From Rhodococcus sp. UNC23MFCrub1.1 (GTDB lineage: Bacteria > Actinomycetota > Actinomycetes > Mycobacteriales > Mycobacteriaceae), in the NCBI RefSeq assembly GCF_000686025.1, contig NZ_JMLQ01000001.1, positions 372,001 to 436,000 of the forward strand: a stretch of 64,000 nucleotides of DNA. The letters run 5' to 3'. The first letter of the stretch is position 1. Each line of letters begins with the position of its first letter. Made by a program: the position numbers and the translations under genes. Shown here piece by piece: positions 44,413 to 55,556 of this stretch. Below the pieces are notes generated by a model. The model saw only the letters and a list, made by a program, of their open reading frames with translations. It did no database searches and was not told the DNA's origin.

Positions 44413-45141
44413 ATGCCCGACGTCGTCGTACCCGCTGCCGATCGAATCCACTGGCGCAACGAGTGGCTGGACTCCTGGCAGTCCTTCCCCGTGGCGGGCA
44501 ACTTCGATCTCGCCGCGAATGCGCACGGGTTGCTGCTCGTCCACAACGACGACACCGTCGACGCGGGCGAGGGATTCGACAGCCACCAGCACGCCGACGT
44601 CGAGATCGTGACCTGGGTGCTGGACGGATCACTGGTGCACCGTGACTCGCTCGGGAACGAGGGGACCATCACGCCCGGGTTGGCGCAGCGGATGAGTGCG
44701 GGCTCCGGCGTCGTCCACTCCGAGCGGAACGGGGCCGGATATTCCGCCGGGACACCGCTGCGGGTCGTCCAGATGTGGCTTCCGCCGGACGAGAACGGGC
44801 GGCCGCCCGGGTACGAGGAGTACGCGGCGGCAGGCGAACTGGCCTCCGGCCGCCTGGTCACGGTCGCGTCGGGACTCGACCGTGACCGCGGTGGCACGGC
44901 CGTCGGACTGGGCCAGAGCAAGGCGGCGCTCCACGTGGCGCGGCTGCGGCCGGGCACGCCCGTCACCCTCCCCACCGCGCCGTTCCTCCACCTCTTCGTC
45001 GCGCGCGGCACCGTCGAGATCGACGGCATCGGAACACTCGGTCCCGGTGACGCGCTCCGCGGTACCGACACCGGCGGACATGTCGTCCACACGACGTCGT
45101 CGGCCGAGATCCTGGTGTGGGAGATGCACGCTCATGCGTGA
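44413..45141 (+). CDS. Pirin-family protein
   Basis: 242 aa bicupin. The metal site is built from His residues in SHQHADVEIVTWVLDG and the Glu/His of SGVVHSERNG. Pirins may act as quercetin dioxygenases or redox sensors; bacterial ones vary. ATG 44413 (MPDVVVPAADRIHWRNEW) is chosen; an in-frame start at 44383 would add residues that do not match the family and would lie close to the operator. Confidence 0.85.
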   Translation: MPDVVVPAADRIHWRNEWLDSWQSFPVAGNFDLAANAHGLLLVHNDDTVDAGEGFDSHQHADVEIVTWVLDGSLVHRDSLGNEGTITPGLAQRMSAGSGVVHSERNGAGYSAGTPLRVVQMWLPPDENGRPPGYEEYAAAGELASGRLVTVASGLDRDRGGTAVGLGQSKAALHVARLRPGTPVTLPTAPFLHLFVARGTVEIDGIGTLGPGDALRGTDTGGHVVHTTSSAEILVWEMHAHA

Positions 45142-45226
45142 GTGTTTGCGGTCATACGGCCGGGGGTAGAGATCTGTCCACACGGGTCGCGATGTGGACG
45201 TACCCGCCCGGAAGACGGAGAACGAG

Positions 45227-45313
45227 ATGGCCAACGTCGTCATGCTGCTGATGTTCATGGTGGTCGGTGTCGGTTCGGGCGCTGCCCTCCTGTTGCGACC
45301 GCCCGTCCGCTAG
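45227..45313 (+). CDS. 28-aa putative single-span membrane peptide
   Basis: ATG 45227 to TAG 45311-45313. Residues 4-23 are hydrophobic (VVMLLMFMVVGVGSGAALLL), followed by a short basic tail (RPPVR). GGAG at 45217-45220 gives a normal Shine-Dalgarno spacing. It lies between pirin and the HugZ-like gene. No family recognised. Confidence 0.5.
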   Translation: MANVVMLLMFMVVGVGSGAALLLRPPVR

Positions 45314-45361
45314 GGCGTTCCGGCGCCACCGGTCGGCGCCGGGCGCCGGTAGTGTTCGCCC

Positions 45362-46162
45362 ATGGCCACTCTCGATCACGGCGACCCCGGCGACGCCCCG
45401 TCGATGCCGACGCCCACCGCTCCCGTCACCCACCCTCGCCGGCCGTCCGCGGCGGAGGAGGCGCGCACGGTGGCCGCGTCGACCAACACGGCCACGCTCG
45501 CGAGCCTCTCGGCCGACGGACATCCGTGGGCGTCCTACGTGACGTACGGCCTCCTGGGCGGGAACCCCGTGCTCTGTGTCTCCCACATGGCGGAGCACGG
45601 TCGCAATCTCGCGGCGGATCCACGGGTGAGTCTGTCCGTCGTCGCTCCGGGTGAGAACAGTGATCCGCTCGCGAGCGGACGTATCACGCTGGCGGGCACC
45701 GTGCTTCGGCCGTCGGGCTCGGACGTCGAGGCTGCGCGGGAGGCGCACCTGGCGGCCGTCCCGGCGGCGCGGTACTACATCGACTACAGCGACTTCACCG
45801 TCTGGATCCTGTCGGTGGACCGAGTCAGATGGGTGGGCGGCTACGGCCGCATGGACTCGGCCACGGCGGCGGACTACGCAGCCGCCGTACCGGATCCGGT
45901 ACGGCCGGTGAGCGGGCCTGCGGTGGAGCACCTGAACGCCGACCACGCGGACGCACTCACCGCGATGACCGCGGCATTCGGCGGATTCCCCGATGCGACG
46001 TCCGCTGTGTGCACCGGCGCCGACCGCTACGGACTCGACATCACGGTCACCACACCGAGAGGCGTGTCCTACACGCGAGTCGGCTACACGTCGCCGTTGG
46101 CGTCACTCGACGATCTCCGTGCCGCGACGATCGAGCTGACGAGAAACGCCCGCCGCCCCTGA
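45362..46162 (+). CDS. HugZ-like heme-utilisation / PNPOx-fold protein with DUF2470
   Basis: 266 aa. Residues about 25-170 form a split-barrel FMN/heme-binding domain (ASTNTATLASLSADGHPWASYV, YIDYSDFTVWIL); the C-terminal 90 residues are DUF2470 (VEHLNADHADALTAM). The combination is that of HugZ-type heme oxygenases and related proteins. ATG 45362. A hairpin overlaps the stop. Confidence 0.8.
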   Translation: MATLDHGDPGDAPSMPTPTAPVTHPRRPSAAEEARTVAASTNTATLASLSADGHPWASYVTYGLLGGNPVLCVSHMAEHGRNLAADPRVSLSVVAPGENSDPLASGRITLAGTVLRPSGSDVEAAREAHLAAVPAARYYIDYSDFTVWILSVDRVRWVGGYGRMDSATAADYAAAVPDPVRPVSGPAVEHLNADHADALTAMTAAFGGFPDATSAVCTGADRYGLDITVTTPRGVSYTRVGYTSPLASLDDLRAATIELTRNARRP

Positions 46163-46177
46163 GGGGACGACGGGCGT
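46146..46177 (+). terminator. Hairpin at the end of the HugZ-like gene
   Basis: ACGCCCG (46146-46152) pairs with CGGGCGT (46171-46177), with an inner CCCC/GGGG stem around TGA. It covers the stop codon of the plus-strand gene and lies just before the end of the convergent msrA gene, so it may serve both. Confidence 0.7.
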
Positions 46178-46192
46178 CGATGGTCGAACGGC

Positions 46193-46729
46193 TCAGCTGA
46201 CCGCAGCGTTCCGACGCGGCAACTTCCAGTCGGGGCGGACCCAGTGGCAGGTGTATCCGTTGGGGATCCGCTGCAGGTAGTCCTGGTGCTCGGGCTCGGC
46301 CTCCCAGAACTCGCTCGCCGCGGTGACCTCGGTGACCACCTTTCCAGGCCAGATACCGGAGGCGTCGACGTCGGCGATCGTGTCCAGCGCGACGTGCTTC
46401 TGCTCGTCGGAGGTGTAGAAGATCGCCGAGCGGTAGCTCACTCCGCGGTCGTTGCCCTGACGGTTCTTCGTCGACGGGTCGTGAATCTGGAAGAAGAACT
46501 CCAGGATGTCGCGGTAGGTCGTCCGGGTCGGGTCGAACACGATCTCGACCGCCTCGGCGTGCGTGCCGTGGTTCCGGTACGTGGCGTTCGGCACGTCTCC
46601 GCCCGAGTACCCGACGCGCGTGGAGAGCACGCCCGGCTGCTTGCGGATCAGTTCCTCGACACCCCAGAAGCATCCACCCGCCAGGATGGCCGTCTCGGTC
46701 GTGGAACCTGCCTGTGTGCTGTCCGCCAT
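46193..46729 (-). CDS. msrA: Peptide methionine sulfoxide reductase A
   Basis: 178 aa. It repairs oxidised methionine (S-form). The active site is GCFWG with catalytic Cys20; then GYSGG, HAEAVE and the block SYRSAIFY. The resolving Cys may be C165 in GYTCHW. ATG 46729 has GAGGAG upstream. Single gene, convergent with the HugZ-like gene. Confidence 0.95.
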   Translation of the reverse strand: MADSTQAGSTTETAILAGGCFWGVEELIRKQPGVLSTRVGYSGGDVPNATYRNHGTHAEAVEIVFDPTRTTYRDILEFFFQIHDPSTKNRQGNDRGVSYRSAIFYTSDEQKHVALDTIADVDASGIWPGKVVTEVTAASEFWEAEPEHQDYLQRIPNGYTCHWVRPDWKLPRRNAAVS

Positions 46730-46814
46730 GGTGTCTCCTCTTGTCGCAGTAACACTCTGTTCCGACAACGTCCGCGCGCACCGCGTTGTTCCGACGGGCA
46801 GTTCCGGCGGGCCG

Positions 46815-47591
46815 TCACGCGACGGGCGGAACCTCGACGGACCTCGTGGGATGCGACTCCTCGATCAGAGACAGCGCGACCTCCCGCAGCGGGCGGTTCT
46901 CGGACTGGGAGATGTGGGCGAGCATCGTGAAGGCCTGCACGGCATCGACGTCGAATCGCTCCATGAGGATCCCCTTGGCCTGGCCGATGATGTCGCGACT
47001 CGCGAGGCCGTCCCGGAAGTTCTGGTCGTCGCGGGCACTGAGCAGCGCCACCGCGCCGTGGGCGGCGAGCGCGGATCCGACCATCTGAGCATCGGCGTCG
47101 AAGGCGTCGGCAGTCCTGCTGAACAGCAGCAACACGCCGAGATCACGCGCCGACGGATCGGTGTAGAGGCGGAACGCCGCCATCGACTCGATTCCCCTGT
47201 CGCGTGCGGCCGCGGCGAAGGAGGGCCACCGCCGCTCGCTGCCGAGATTCTCGGCCACGACGGTGTCGATCTGCCAGATCTCGTTCTCGGTGGGCCCCTC
47301 ACCCAGTTCGAACTGCACACGGCAGAGATCGGCGGCGACGTCGTCGGTGCGGGCGTGGATGGTGCGCCGCGCACCGGTCATCACGGTGACGCACGCATGG
47401 TCGACGCCGGGCATGAGCTGCGTGGCCGACCGCACCAGGGCTGTCAGCGTGTCGTCCACCGATCGACGGGTTCCGCGGAGAGTGCGGGCCATCTCGGCGA
47501 TTCTGCCGAGCGCCGACGCCTGCTGATCGACGGAGGTGTCCTCGTCGATGGTGCGGACGAGATCGCCGCGATCGCCGTACGGCACCGTCAT
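46815..47591 (-). CDS. GAF-ANTAR transcription antitermination regulator
   Basis: 258 aa. A GAF-like sensor domain occupies about 25-185 and a C-terminal ANTAR RNA-binding domain follows ([20 protein letters not shown] with [20 protein letters not shown]). ANTAR proteins bind paired hexaloops in RNA to prevent termination. ATG 47591 is chosen because GGGGAA lies just upstream; an in-frame ATG at 47615 has no Shine-Dalgarno. Confidence 0.88.
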   Translation of the reverse strand: MTVPYGDRGDLVRTIDEDTSVDQQASALGRIAEMARTLRGTRRSVDDTLTALVRSATQLMPGVDHACVTVMTGARRTIHARTDDVAADLCRVQFELGEGPTENEIWQIDTVVAENLGSERRWPSFAAAARDRGIESMAAFRLYTDPSARDLGVLLLFSRTADAFDADAQMVGSALAAHGAVALLSARDDQNFRDGLASRDIIGQAKGILMERFDVDAVQAFTMLAHISQSENRPLREVALSLIEESHPTRSVEVPPVA

Positions 47592-47725
47592 GTGTTCCCC
47601 ACTCTCGACGCCCATGACAACCGACCGTGTCGCGGACCTGTGTTTCCGACCCGGTCCAGAATAGAGCGAGGCCCCGGGGGCCGTCGCGCGACCGCCCCCC
47701 CTTCACCTCGCGCCGGGTGTCGCCG

Positions 47726-48241
47726 TCACCTGATCGGCTCGAGCAACCGACGAGGTGCGCGGAGCGCGCGGGACACGGTGTTCGGCCGCGGGGTCGCGGT
47801 CACACCCGGCCCCGGCGACATGACGACCCGACCGGCAGCGGGCACGGTCCCGCACTGCGGGCAGCTGCCGTGATCGTCGAGCTCACCGCCGCACGGTTCG
47901 TGTCGGAACACCCGACGGGGGCCGTCCTGCGCGGGCGCTGCTCGTTCACCCCACACCGTCAGCGCGTGCAGCGCGGGCCACAGGTCGACGAGGATCTCGG
48001 TGGGACGGTATTCCTCACGCCCACCGACTCGTTCCCTGCTCAGCAACCCGTGGTCCACCAGGGCCGACAGGCGCTGCGACAGCACCGCCTTCGACATGCC
48101 GAGGTGGTGCTGGAAGTCGGAGAACCGGCGCACACCGAACAGGGAGTCCCGCACGACGAGCAGTGTCCACCGCTCCCCCACGATCTCCAGGGCGCGAGCG
48201 AGCGAGCAGTCCTGCGCGGCGTAATCCGTTCCCATCGCCAT
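47726..48241 (-). CDS. HxlR-family regulator with C-terminal Cys-rich segment
   Basis: 171 aa. The winged helix is of HxlR type: CSLARALEIVGERWTLLVVRD and RRFSDFQHHLGMSKAVLSQRL. The tail has HEPCGG and SCPQCG, a small zinc-ribbon-like pattern found in longer HxlR proteins. It is divergent from a MFS drug pump (80 bp between starts) that it probably represses. The start is 48241 or the second ATG 48235. Confidence 0.87.
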   Translation of the reverse strand: MAMGTDYAAQDCSLARALEIVGERWTLLVVRDSLFGVRRFSDFQHHLGMSKAVLSQRLSALVDHGLLSRERVGGREEYRPTEILVDLWPALHALTVWGERAAPAQDGPRRVFRHEPCGGELDDHGSCPQCGTVPAAGRVVMSPGPGVTATPRPNTVSRALRAPRRLLEPIR

Positions 48242-48261
48242 GACTCGAGCCTACCTCGAAC

Positions 48262-48310
48262 GGTCTGTTGACCGAACCATATCGGCGGGTTACGGTTCGC
48301 TCACCGAACC
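48262..48310 (+). promoter_or_regulatory. MFS promoter with HxlR-type repeats
   Basis: TTGACC (48268-48273) and TACGGT (48291-48296), 17 bp apart, form a promoter toward the MFS gene. Two dyads cover it: GGTC-TGTT-GACC (48262-48273) over the -35 and GGTTCG-CTCAC-CGAACC (48294-48310) over the -10 and downstream. Confidence 0.6.
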
Positions 48311-48321
48311 GAAGGACGGGC

Positions 48322-49695
48322 ATGACTGAGCAGCGATCCGCACCACCTCTCGCCCGCCCCCTGCCCGTCGCAGCGTTCGGGACCCTCCTCGCCCTGGCTG
48401 CGTTCACGTTTCCCCTGGCGACCATCGGCAGCACCGCCGCGACGCTCGGGAGTGACGCGTCGGGCAGAACCTGGATCCTGAGCTCGATGAGCATCGGCCT
48501 CAGTGCCGCGTTGCTGGTGTCCGGCGCACTCGCCGACGACATCGGCCGTCGCCGCACCTTCGTTCTCGGTCTCGTCGTCCTCGCCCTCGCGTCCGCTGTG
48601 TGCGCGGCCGCGCCGTCCACGCTCGTGTTCGTCCTCGCCCGCGTGGTCCAGGGCGTCGGCGCGGGCGCGGTGCTGGCGTCGAGTCTCGGCGTCATCGCGC
48701 ACGCCTTCGAACCCGGGCCGCTGCGCGCCCGTGCCAGCGGCATCTGGGGCGCGGCCGTCGGCGCGGGCATCACCCTCGGGCCCCTGATGTCCGCGACCTC
48801 GGATCGTCTCGCCACGTGGCGCGAGGGGTACTGGTTGCTCACCGCGCTGACACTCGTCGCCGCGGTCGTCGCAGGGCGCCTCCTCGCCGAATCCCGCACG
48901 GAGACACCGCGCGGGCTGGACCTGATCGGCGCCGTCGCCCTGTCCGGGGGTCTGTCGGCCCTCCTCGCCGCGCTCGTCGAGGGCCGTGCCGGGTGGACGC
49001 GACCCCTACCCCTCGTCCTGCTCGCCGTGGCCGCGCTGTTGCTCGCGGGTTTCGTTCTGCACGAACGCCGGACCGCCTCGCCCATGCTCGATCTCACGCT
49101 GCTGCGCCAGCCCGCCTTCCTCGCCGCCACCGTCGCCGCACTCGCCACCGGAGCCGGGGTGATCGCTCTGATGTCATACATGGCCGGATTCGTCGGCGCC
49201 GCATTCGGTCTGGACGCACTCCACAGCGCCTTCCTGCTCTTCGGCTGGTCCGCGACGAGCGTGATCACCGCCCTGCTCGCGCGGCGCATACCCGCGTCCG
49301 TCTCCGGCCGAACGCAACTGGCCCTGGGCCTCGTCGGTGTCGCCGTCGGGACGGGGCTGTTACTCGGACTGTCCGAGACGTCGTCGCCCCTGCGCCTCGT
49401 GCCGGGTCTCGTCCTGGCCGGCGCCGCGACAGGAATAGTCAACGCCGCCCTCGGCCGCGAGGCCGTCGCGAGCGTCCCAGCCGGGCGCGCCGCCATGGGA
49501 AGCGGGGCGAACAACACCGCGCGCTACCTCGGCTCGGCGATCGGCGTGACCGTGGTGTCGGTGGTGGTCCTGTCGGCCGGCACCGCGCCGTCCGCGGTGT
49601 TCGACGGCTGGAACCACGCCGTGATCGTCGTCATCGCGATCACCGCGCTGGGGGCCGCGGTCGTCGCGGCGACCCGGCCGAGAGCCGCACGCTGA
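48322..49695 (+). CDS. MFS drug efflux transporter, DHA2-like
   Basis: 457 aa with about 14 hydrophobic segments. Motif A region is GALADDIGRRRTF; motif C-like AAVGAGITLGPLM. ATG 48322 (MTEQRSAPPLARPLPVAAF) follows GAAGGA; a longer in-frame reading from 48268 would include the operator. Divergent from the HxlR gene. Confidence 0.87.
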   Translation: MTEQRSAPPLARPLPVAAFGTLLALAAFTFPLATIGSTAATLGSDASGRTWILSSMSIGLSAALLVSGALADDIGRRRTFVLGLVVLALASAVCAAAPSTLVFVLARVVQGVGAGAVLASSLGVIAHAFEPGPLRARASGIWGAAVGAGITLGPLMSATSDRLATWREGYWLLTALTLVAAVVAGRLLAESRTETPRGLDLIGAVALSGGLSALLAALVEGRAGWTRPLPLVLLAVAALLLAGFVLHERRTASPMLDLTLLRQPAFLAATVAALATGAGVIALMSYMAGFVGAAFGLDALHSAFLLFGWSATSVITALLARRIPASVSGRTQLALGLVGVAVGTGLLLGLSETSSPLRLVPGLVLAGAATGIVNAALGREAVASVPAGRAAMGSGANNTARYLGSAIGVTVVSVVVLSAGTAPSAVFDGWNHAVIVVIAITALGAAVVAATRPRAAR

Positions 49696-49713
49696 CAGCG
49701 TCGTCGCGCGCCC

Positions 49714-49818
49714 TCAGAACGAGGTGCGCACCGCGGCCTCGACGCAGCCGGCGGCAGACTCGTCGCTCCAGTCGGACACCCAGTGACGGATCGAATCGAT
49801 GATCGAGTTCCAGGTCAT
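49714..49818 (-). CDS. 34-aa putative small peptide
   Basis: ATG 49818, TGA ending at 49714. The sequence begins MTWNSIIDSIRHWVSDWSDE, an amphipathic stretch with three Trp, and ends TSF. It sits alone in the 185-bp gap between the MFS gene and the Dpp operon. No clear Shine-Dalgarno, so support is modest; composition is unlike random antisense reading of GC-rich DNA. Confidence 0.35.
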   Translation of the reverse strand: MTWNSIIDSIRHWVSDWSDESAAGCVEAAVRTSF

Positions 49819-49880
49819 GGCCCGACGCTAGAGCCGCGCGGCGCGCGGAGACACAGTTCTGCTCGGCGTGATCGGAAAGG

Positions 49881-51505
<1,625 letters not shown>

Positions 51506-51509
<4 letters not shown>

Positions 51510-52390
51510 GCTCGATCACCCCGATCCAGCGCGTGGCCCACTCTGTGCGCCGACAGCACGACCGCCACGATGACGAGACCGGGCAGCGTGGTGAGCCACC
51601 AGGAGGTGGCGAGGAAGTTGCGCCCCTCCGACACGAGCGAACCCCATTCCGGTGTGGGCGGTACCGCTCCGAAACCGAGGAAACTGAGCGACGACACAGC
51701 GAGCACGGCCATGCCGAACTGCACTGCCGCCAGGGCGATCACGGGTGGGTACGCGTTCCGGAGAATGTGGGTCCACAGCACGGTGTGCCACCGCGAACCC
51801 GACGCGAAGGCGGCCTCCACGTACAGCGACCGCCTTACGCGCAGCACCTCGGACCGCATCACGCGCGCGAAGCTCGCGACGAGGGTGACACCGACCGCGA
51901 TCGCGACGTTCACGGTTCCGAAACCGAGAGCGGTGACCAGGGCCAGGGCCAGCAGCAGAGTCGGGATGGACAACAGCACGTCGACGAGACGCATGAGCAC
52001 CGCGTCGACGATTCCGCCGACAGCGCCTCCGATCAGGCCGAGAATCGATCCCGCCACGAGCGCGATGGCCACGGCCATCAGCGTCGCGCTGAGCGACAAC
52101 CCGGCACCGTGCACGACCCGGGTCCAGACGTCGCGGCCGATGTTGTCGGTGCCGAACCAGTGAGCGGCGCTGGGTCCCTGCAACTTCTCCGCCGGGACGC
52201 CGCGCAAGGGATCCCCACTGGCGAAAAGAGACGGGACGACGGCGAACCCGATGGCGACGATCAGGACGGCCACCGACACCGCCACGCCGATCCTGCCGCC
52301 GACGGCCCGCGGGGTCACTCGCCGTCGACGGGACGTCGGCTCGGGCGAGACGCTCGCGTGGACCGTCTCTCGTACCAGGACGTCAGACAT
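51506..52390 (-). CDS. ABC permease, DppC type
   Basis: 294 aa, six membrane segments. An N-terminal OppC-N segment is visible (a hydrophobic helix then SGDPLRGVPAEKLQGPSAAHWFGTDNIGRDVWTR), and the EAA-like cytoplasmic loop is near YVEAAFASGSRWHTVLWTHI. It overlaps the DppB-type gene by eight bases and the ATPase by four. Confidence 0.9.
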
Positions 52391-53354
52391 GGGCCGGCTC
52401 CTTCGTGGGTCGGGTGATGCGCTGGACGATCCGGGGATCGATCAGGGGGTACACGATGTCCACGGCCAGCGTGACGACCACGAACACCAGCGACGTGAGG
52501 ACCACGATTCCCTGCACCACCGGGATGTCCTGCGCGAGAACCGATGTCTGCGTCAGTCGGCCCACGCCGGCCCGGGAGAACACGGTCTCGACGACCACCG
52601 AACCGGCCAACAGTTCGCCGACGAGGACGCCGGCGATGGTGAACGCCGGCACGCTGGCCAGGCGCAGCACGTGGCGAGTCTGGATCCGCCACCGGGACGC
52701 ACCCTTCGCCTCGGCCGCGGTGGTGAACGGTTGCCGCCACGTCGTGGTCAGGCTGGTCGCGAGCACCTGCGCGATGACGGCCCCGGTCGGTACCGCCAGC
52801 GTGATCGCCGGCAGCACCAGCGATCCGAACCCGCGGTCGCCGAACGCCGGGAAGATCGGCAGCCCGAACGAGAACACCTGCAGGAGCAGGAGTCCCACCC
52901 AGAACGTCGGCACCGCGACGCCCAGCGGAGGGAGGGAGAGCAGCGCGGTACGCAACCATCGTGCGCGGGTGTAGGTAGCGAGGAAGGCGAGCCCCCCACC
53001 GACACCGACGGCGAGCATCAGCGCGAGACCGGCCAGGGCGAGGGTGCTCGGAACGGCGTCCAGGATCGCGGTGGTCACCGGCTGACCCGTGGAGATGGAC
53101 GTGCCGAAGTCACCGCGGATCGCGCTGGTGAGCGATGTCCAGTACTGCTCGAGGACAGGCTTGTCCAGTCCGTACCGGGCCTGCAGCTCGGCGACCGCGG
53201 CCGCGTCCACCGGGGTGCCACTGCCGCCGCCGGAATCGACCGCGATGCTCACCGGATCAGAGGGCAGCAGGAACAGCACCACGAAGGAGATGGTGAACGC
53301 GGCCCACAGGACACCGATCGCCTGCAGGACGCGCAGGCCGAGGTAGCGAAGCAT
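52383..53354 (-). CDS. ABC permease, DppB type
   Basis: 323 aa, six membrane segments. The family signature opens the protein (MLRYLGLRVLQAIGVLWAAF, then LLPSDPV), with ARYGLDKPVLEQYW and a C-terminal VVETVFSRAGVGRLTQTSVLAQD. It forms the translocation pore with the DppC-type subunit. Confidence 0.9.
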   Translation of the reverse strand: MLRYLGLRVLQAIGVLWAAFTISFVVLFLLPSDPVSIAVDSGGGSGTPVDAAAVAELQARYGLDKPVLEQYWTSLTSAIRGDFGTSISTGQPVTTAILDAVPSTLALAGLALMLAVGVGGGLAFLATYTRARWLRTALLSLPPLGVAVPTFWVGLLLLQVFSFGLPIFPAFGDRGFGSLVLPAITLAVPTGAVIAQVLATSLTTTWRQPFTTAAEAKGASRWRIQTRHVLRLASVPAFTIAGVLVGELLAGSVVVETVFSRAGVGRLTQTSVLAQDIPVVQGIVVLTSLVFVVVTLAVDIVYPLIDPRIVQRITRPTKEPAHV

Positions 53355-53355
53355 G

Positions 53356-54984
53356 TCAGCTCCTGCTCAACCAGGTGTCGAAGAACTGCAGCCGAGCAGA
53401 CGCGTCGAACCTCTGGTCCTGCACCGCCGAGCTCGCGCCGACCGCCTGCGACAGTTCGACGGTCGGGATCCACAGTCCGTTGTCGAGCACCTGCTGCTGT
53501 GCGTTCGCCAGGTACTCGCCGCGCTGCGTCGTGTCCGTCGTGCGCAGCTGATCGGTCAACGAGGCATCCAGATCGGCGATCGGGCCACGCTGGTTGAGAT
53601 TTCGGCCGTCCGCCGCGAACGACGTCCGCAGGATGTCGCCGTCGGCACGCGTGCTGTTGTAGTACGTCGCGTCGAAGTCACCGGCGTTCTGTCGTGCGAT
53701 CGACTCGGGCACGGACGTCAGCTCGAGCCGGGCATCGACACCGACGTCCCGCAACTGCTGCTGCAGCAACTCGAGAATCGCCTGGTTGCCCGCGAACACG
53801 GCGCTGAACAGGATCGAGAAGCTGAGCCGCTGACCGTCCTTCTCGCGGATTCCGTCCGCGGCCGGTACCCAACCCGCACGGTCGAGCTCGGTCCGCGCCG
53901 CGTCGGCGTCGAAGGTCACGTCGGGCAGCGACACGTAGCCGGGCGTCCTGCTCGCGAGAGTGCTGGTCGCCGGCAGGAAGTTCGGGCCGAGGACGGTGTC
54001 GACCAACTGCTGACGGTCGATCGCGGGGACGAGTGCGCGGCGCACGTCCGGGTCGGCCAGTACGCCTCGCGAGACATTGGGCGCTATACCGAAGGGTGTT
54101 CCGGGATTCGACGTCGTCAGCACTCGACCGCCGGCCGCCTCGATGGTCGGTGCGTCCTGCGGGAGCGCGTCGCTGACGGCGTCGAGCTGACCCGACGACA
54201 GGCTTCCGGTCCGGACGCCCGATTCCGGCACCACCGTGAACTCGATGCCGTCAAGGTAGGCCTCACCGGTGTGACCGAACGCCGGCGAACCCCAGGAGTA
54301 GCCGGCTCGCCTGGCCACACTCACCGATCGATCCTGCTGGTAGTCGGTGTACGTGAACGGGCCACTGCCGATGTTTCCGCCCTGGCAGCGCTCCTCGGCG
54401 GACAGCGACGTGGTGGCATCGGCCTGCAGTCCCAGCTGTGAGGTCGCCGATGCCTGCAGGAACTGCGCATTGGGCGACGAGAAGGTCACCTGCGCGGTCC
54501 GCGGGTCGACCACGGTCGTCCCGACGTATCCCGCGAGATAGCTGGCGGCGAGCGGCGCCTTCGCCGCCCCGAGCGTGCCCACGATGGCGTCGAAGTTGTT
54601 CTTGACCGACTGCGCGGTGACCGGTGTGCCGTCGCTGAACGACACCCCGTCCTTCAGTGTGAACGTGAACGACGTCGCATCCGCGTCGGTCTCCCACTTC
54701 TCGGCGAGCCACGGCACGATCTCGCCAGTGTCGGGATCCTGATCGGTGAGTGAGTCGACCACGGCGCGCGTGACGTAGATCGTCTGGTTGGTCCCTGCCT
54801 GCGCGGGATCCGAGCACGTCGGCGCTGTGGAGAGTCCGTAGTTCAGGGTGCCTCCCGGCTGAGCGGGGCCGGCGTCGGCGCCCGCCGAACCAGCAGCGCC
54901 GCCGCAGGCGGTGAGGGCCGTGGTCAGGGCAACGAGGCCGATCGCGGCACTGACGGCGGGTGTCCGTTGATGGCGGTCGATCAC
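53356..54984 (-). CDS. Solute-binding lipoprotein, family 5
   Basis: 542 aa. Signal peptide with lipobox LTAC; then GGTLNYGLSTAPTCSDPAQAG and FTFTLKDGVSFSDGTPVTAQ, typical of family 5 binding proteins. GTG 54984 lies behind GGAG. It delivers substrate to the DppB/C/DF system. Being in one operon with an amino-acid importer and an acetyltransferase under a cysteine-rich leader, its ligand may be a sulfur-containing peptide such as glutathione; that is inference. Confidence 0.88.
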   Translation of the reverse strand: MIDRHQRTPAVSAAIGLVALTTALTACGGAAGSAGADAGPAQPGGTLNYGLSTAPTCSDPAQAGTNQTIYVTRAVVDSLTDQDPDTGEIVPWLAEKWETDADATSFTFTLKDGVSFSDGTPVTAQSVKNNFDAIVGTLGAAKAPLAASYLAGYVGTTVVDPRTAQVTFSSPNAQFLQASATSQLGLQADATTSLSAEERCQGGNIGSGPFTYTDYQQDRSVSVARRAGYSWGSPAFGHTGEAYLDGIEFTVVPESGVRTGSLSSGQLDAVSDALPQDAPTIEAAGGRVLTTSNPGTPFGIAPNVSRGVLADPDVRRALVPAIDRQQLVDTVLGPNFLPATSTLASRTPGYVSLPDVTFDADAARTELDRAGWVPAADGIREKDGQRLSFSILFSAVFAGNQAILELLQQQLRDVGVDARLELTSVPESIARQNAGDFDATYYNSTRADGDILRTSFAADGRNLNQRGPIADLDASLTDQLRTTDTTQRGEYLANAQQQVLDNGLWIPTVELSQAVGASSAVQDQRFDASARLQFFDTWLSRS

Positions 54985-55029
54985 TGGGTCAACTCCAAGA
55001 GGTGTGTGTGCAGGAACGAAGAACGGGGG

Positions 55030-55533
55030 TCAGTTGGTGGGTCGAGTCGTCTTCCGGAACGCACGGGGCACGCCCTCGGCCGGCGGGGCCACCGGGTCGA
55101 ACAGCGGTGTGTACCCCGCCGCCAGATACAGGCCGACAGCCTCCGGTTGGCGCCACCCGGTGGTGAGGTGGATGCTCTCGTAGTTTCGGACAGCGATCTC
55201 CGATTCGAGTTCGGTGAGAACGCGCCGAGCGAGTCCTCGTCGGCGGTGCGATGCGGACGTCCAGATGCGCTTCAGTTCGGCGGTCTGCTCGTCGTGACGC
55301 CGAAACGCCCCGCCAGCAACAGGTTCACCGTTCTCGAGGAGCACGATCAGCCCGCCGTGCGGCGGCGCGAAGTCCTCTGCCGGATGGGTGGACAGAGCCG
55401 AGTACATCTGGTCGGCGGTCCCGCCGTAGCGGGTGCTGTACTCGATCGCCAGCTCCGCGAGCAGGGGTCGTGCCAGCGGATCGCCCTGGTCGACTCGCGC
55501 GACCTCGAGCTGCGGGCGATCGCTGCCGGCCAC
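55030..55533 (-). CDS. GNAT N-acetyltransferase
   Basis: 167 aa. The acetyl-CoA binding motif is RRRGLARRVLTELE (R/QxxGxG/A) after LKRIWTSASH; the C-terminal strand is GLYLAAGYTPL. GTG 55533 is chosen because AGGAG (55541-55545) is spaced seven bases upstream; a GTG at 55560 overlapping the previous stop is the alternative. Its place between two importers recalls SnaA in Bacillus organosulfur operons, which acetylates S-alkyl-cysteines before breakdown. Confidence 0.82.
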   Translation of the reverse strand: MAGSDRPQLEVARVDQGDPLARPLLAELAIEYSTRYGGTADQMYSALSTHPAEDFAPPHGGLIVLLENGEPVAGGAFRRHDEQTAELKRIWTSASHRRRGLARRVLTELESEIAVRNYESIHLTTGWRQPEAVGLYLAAGYTPLFDPVAPPAEGVPRAFRKTTRPTN

Positions 55534-55556
55534 GGGTGCTCCTTGTCGGACCGAGG

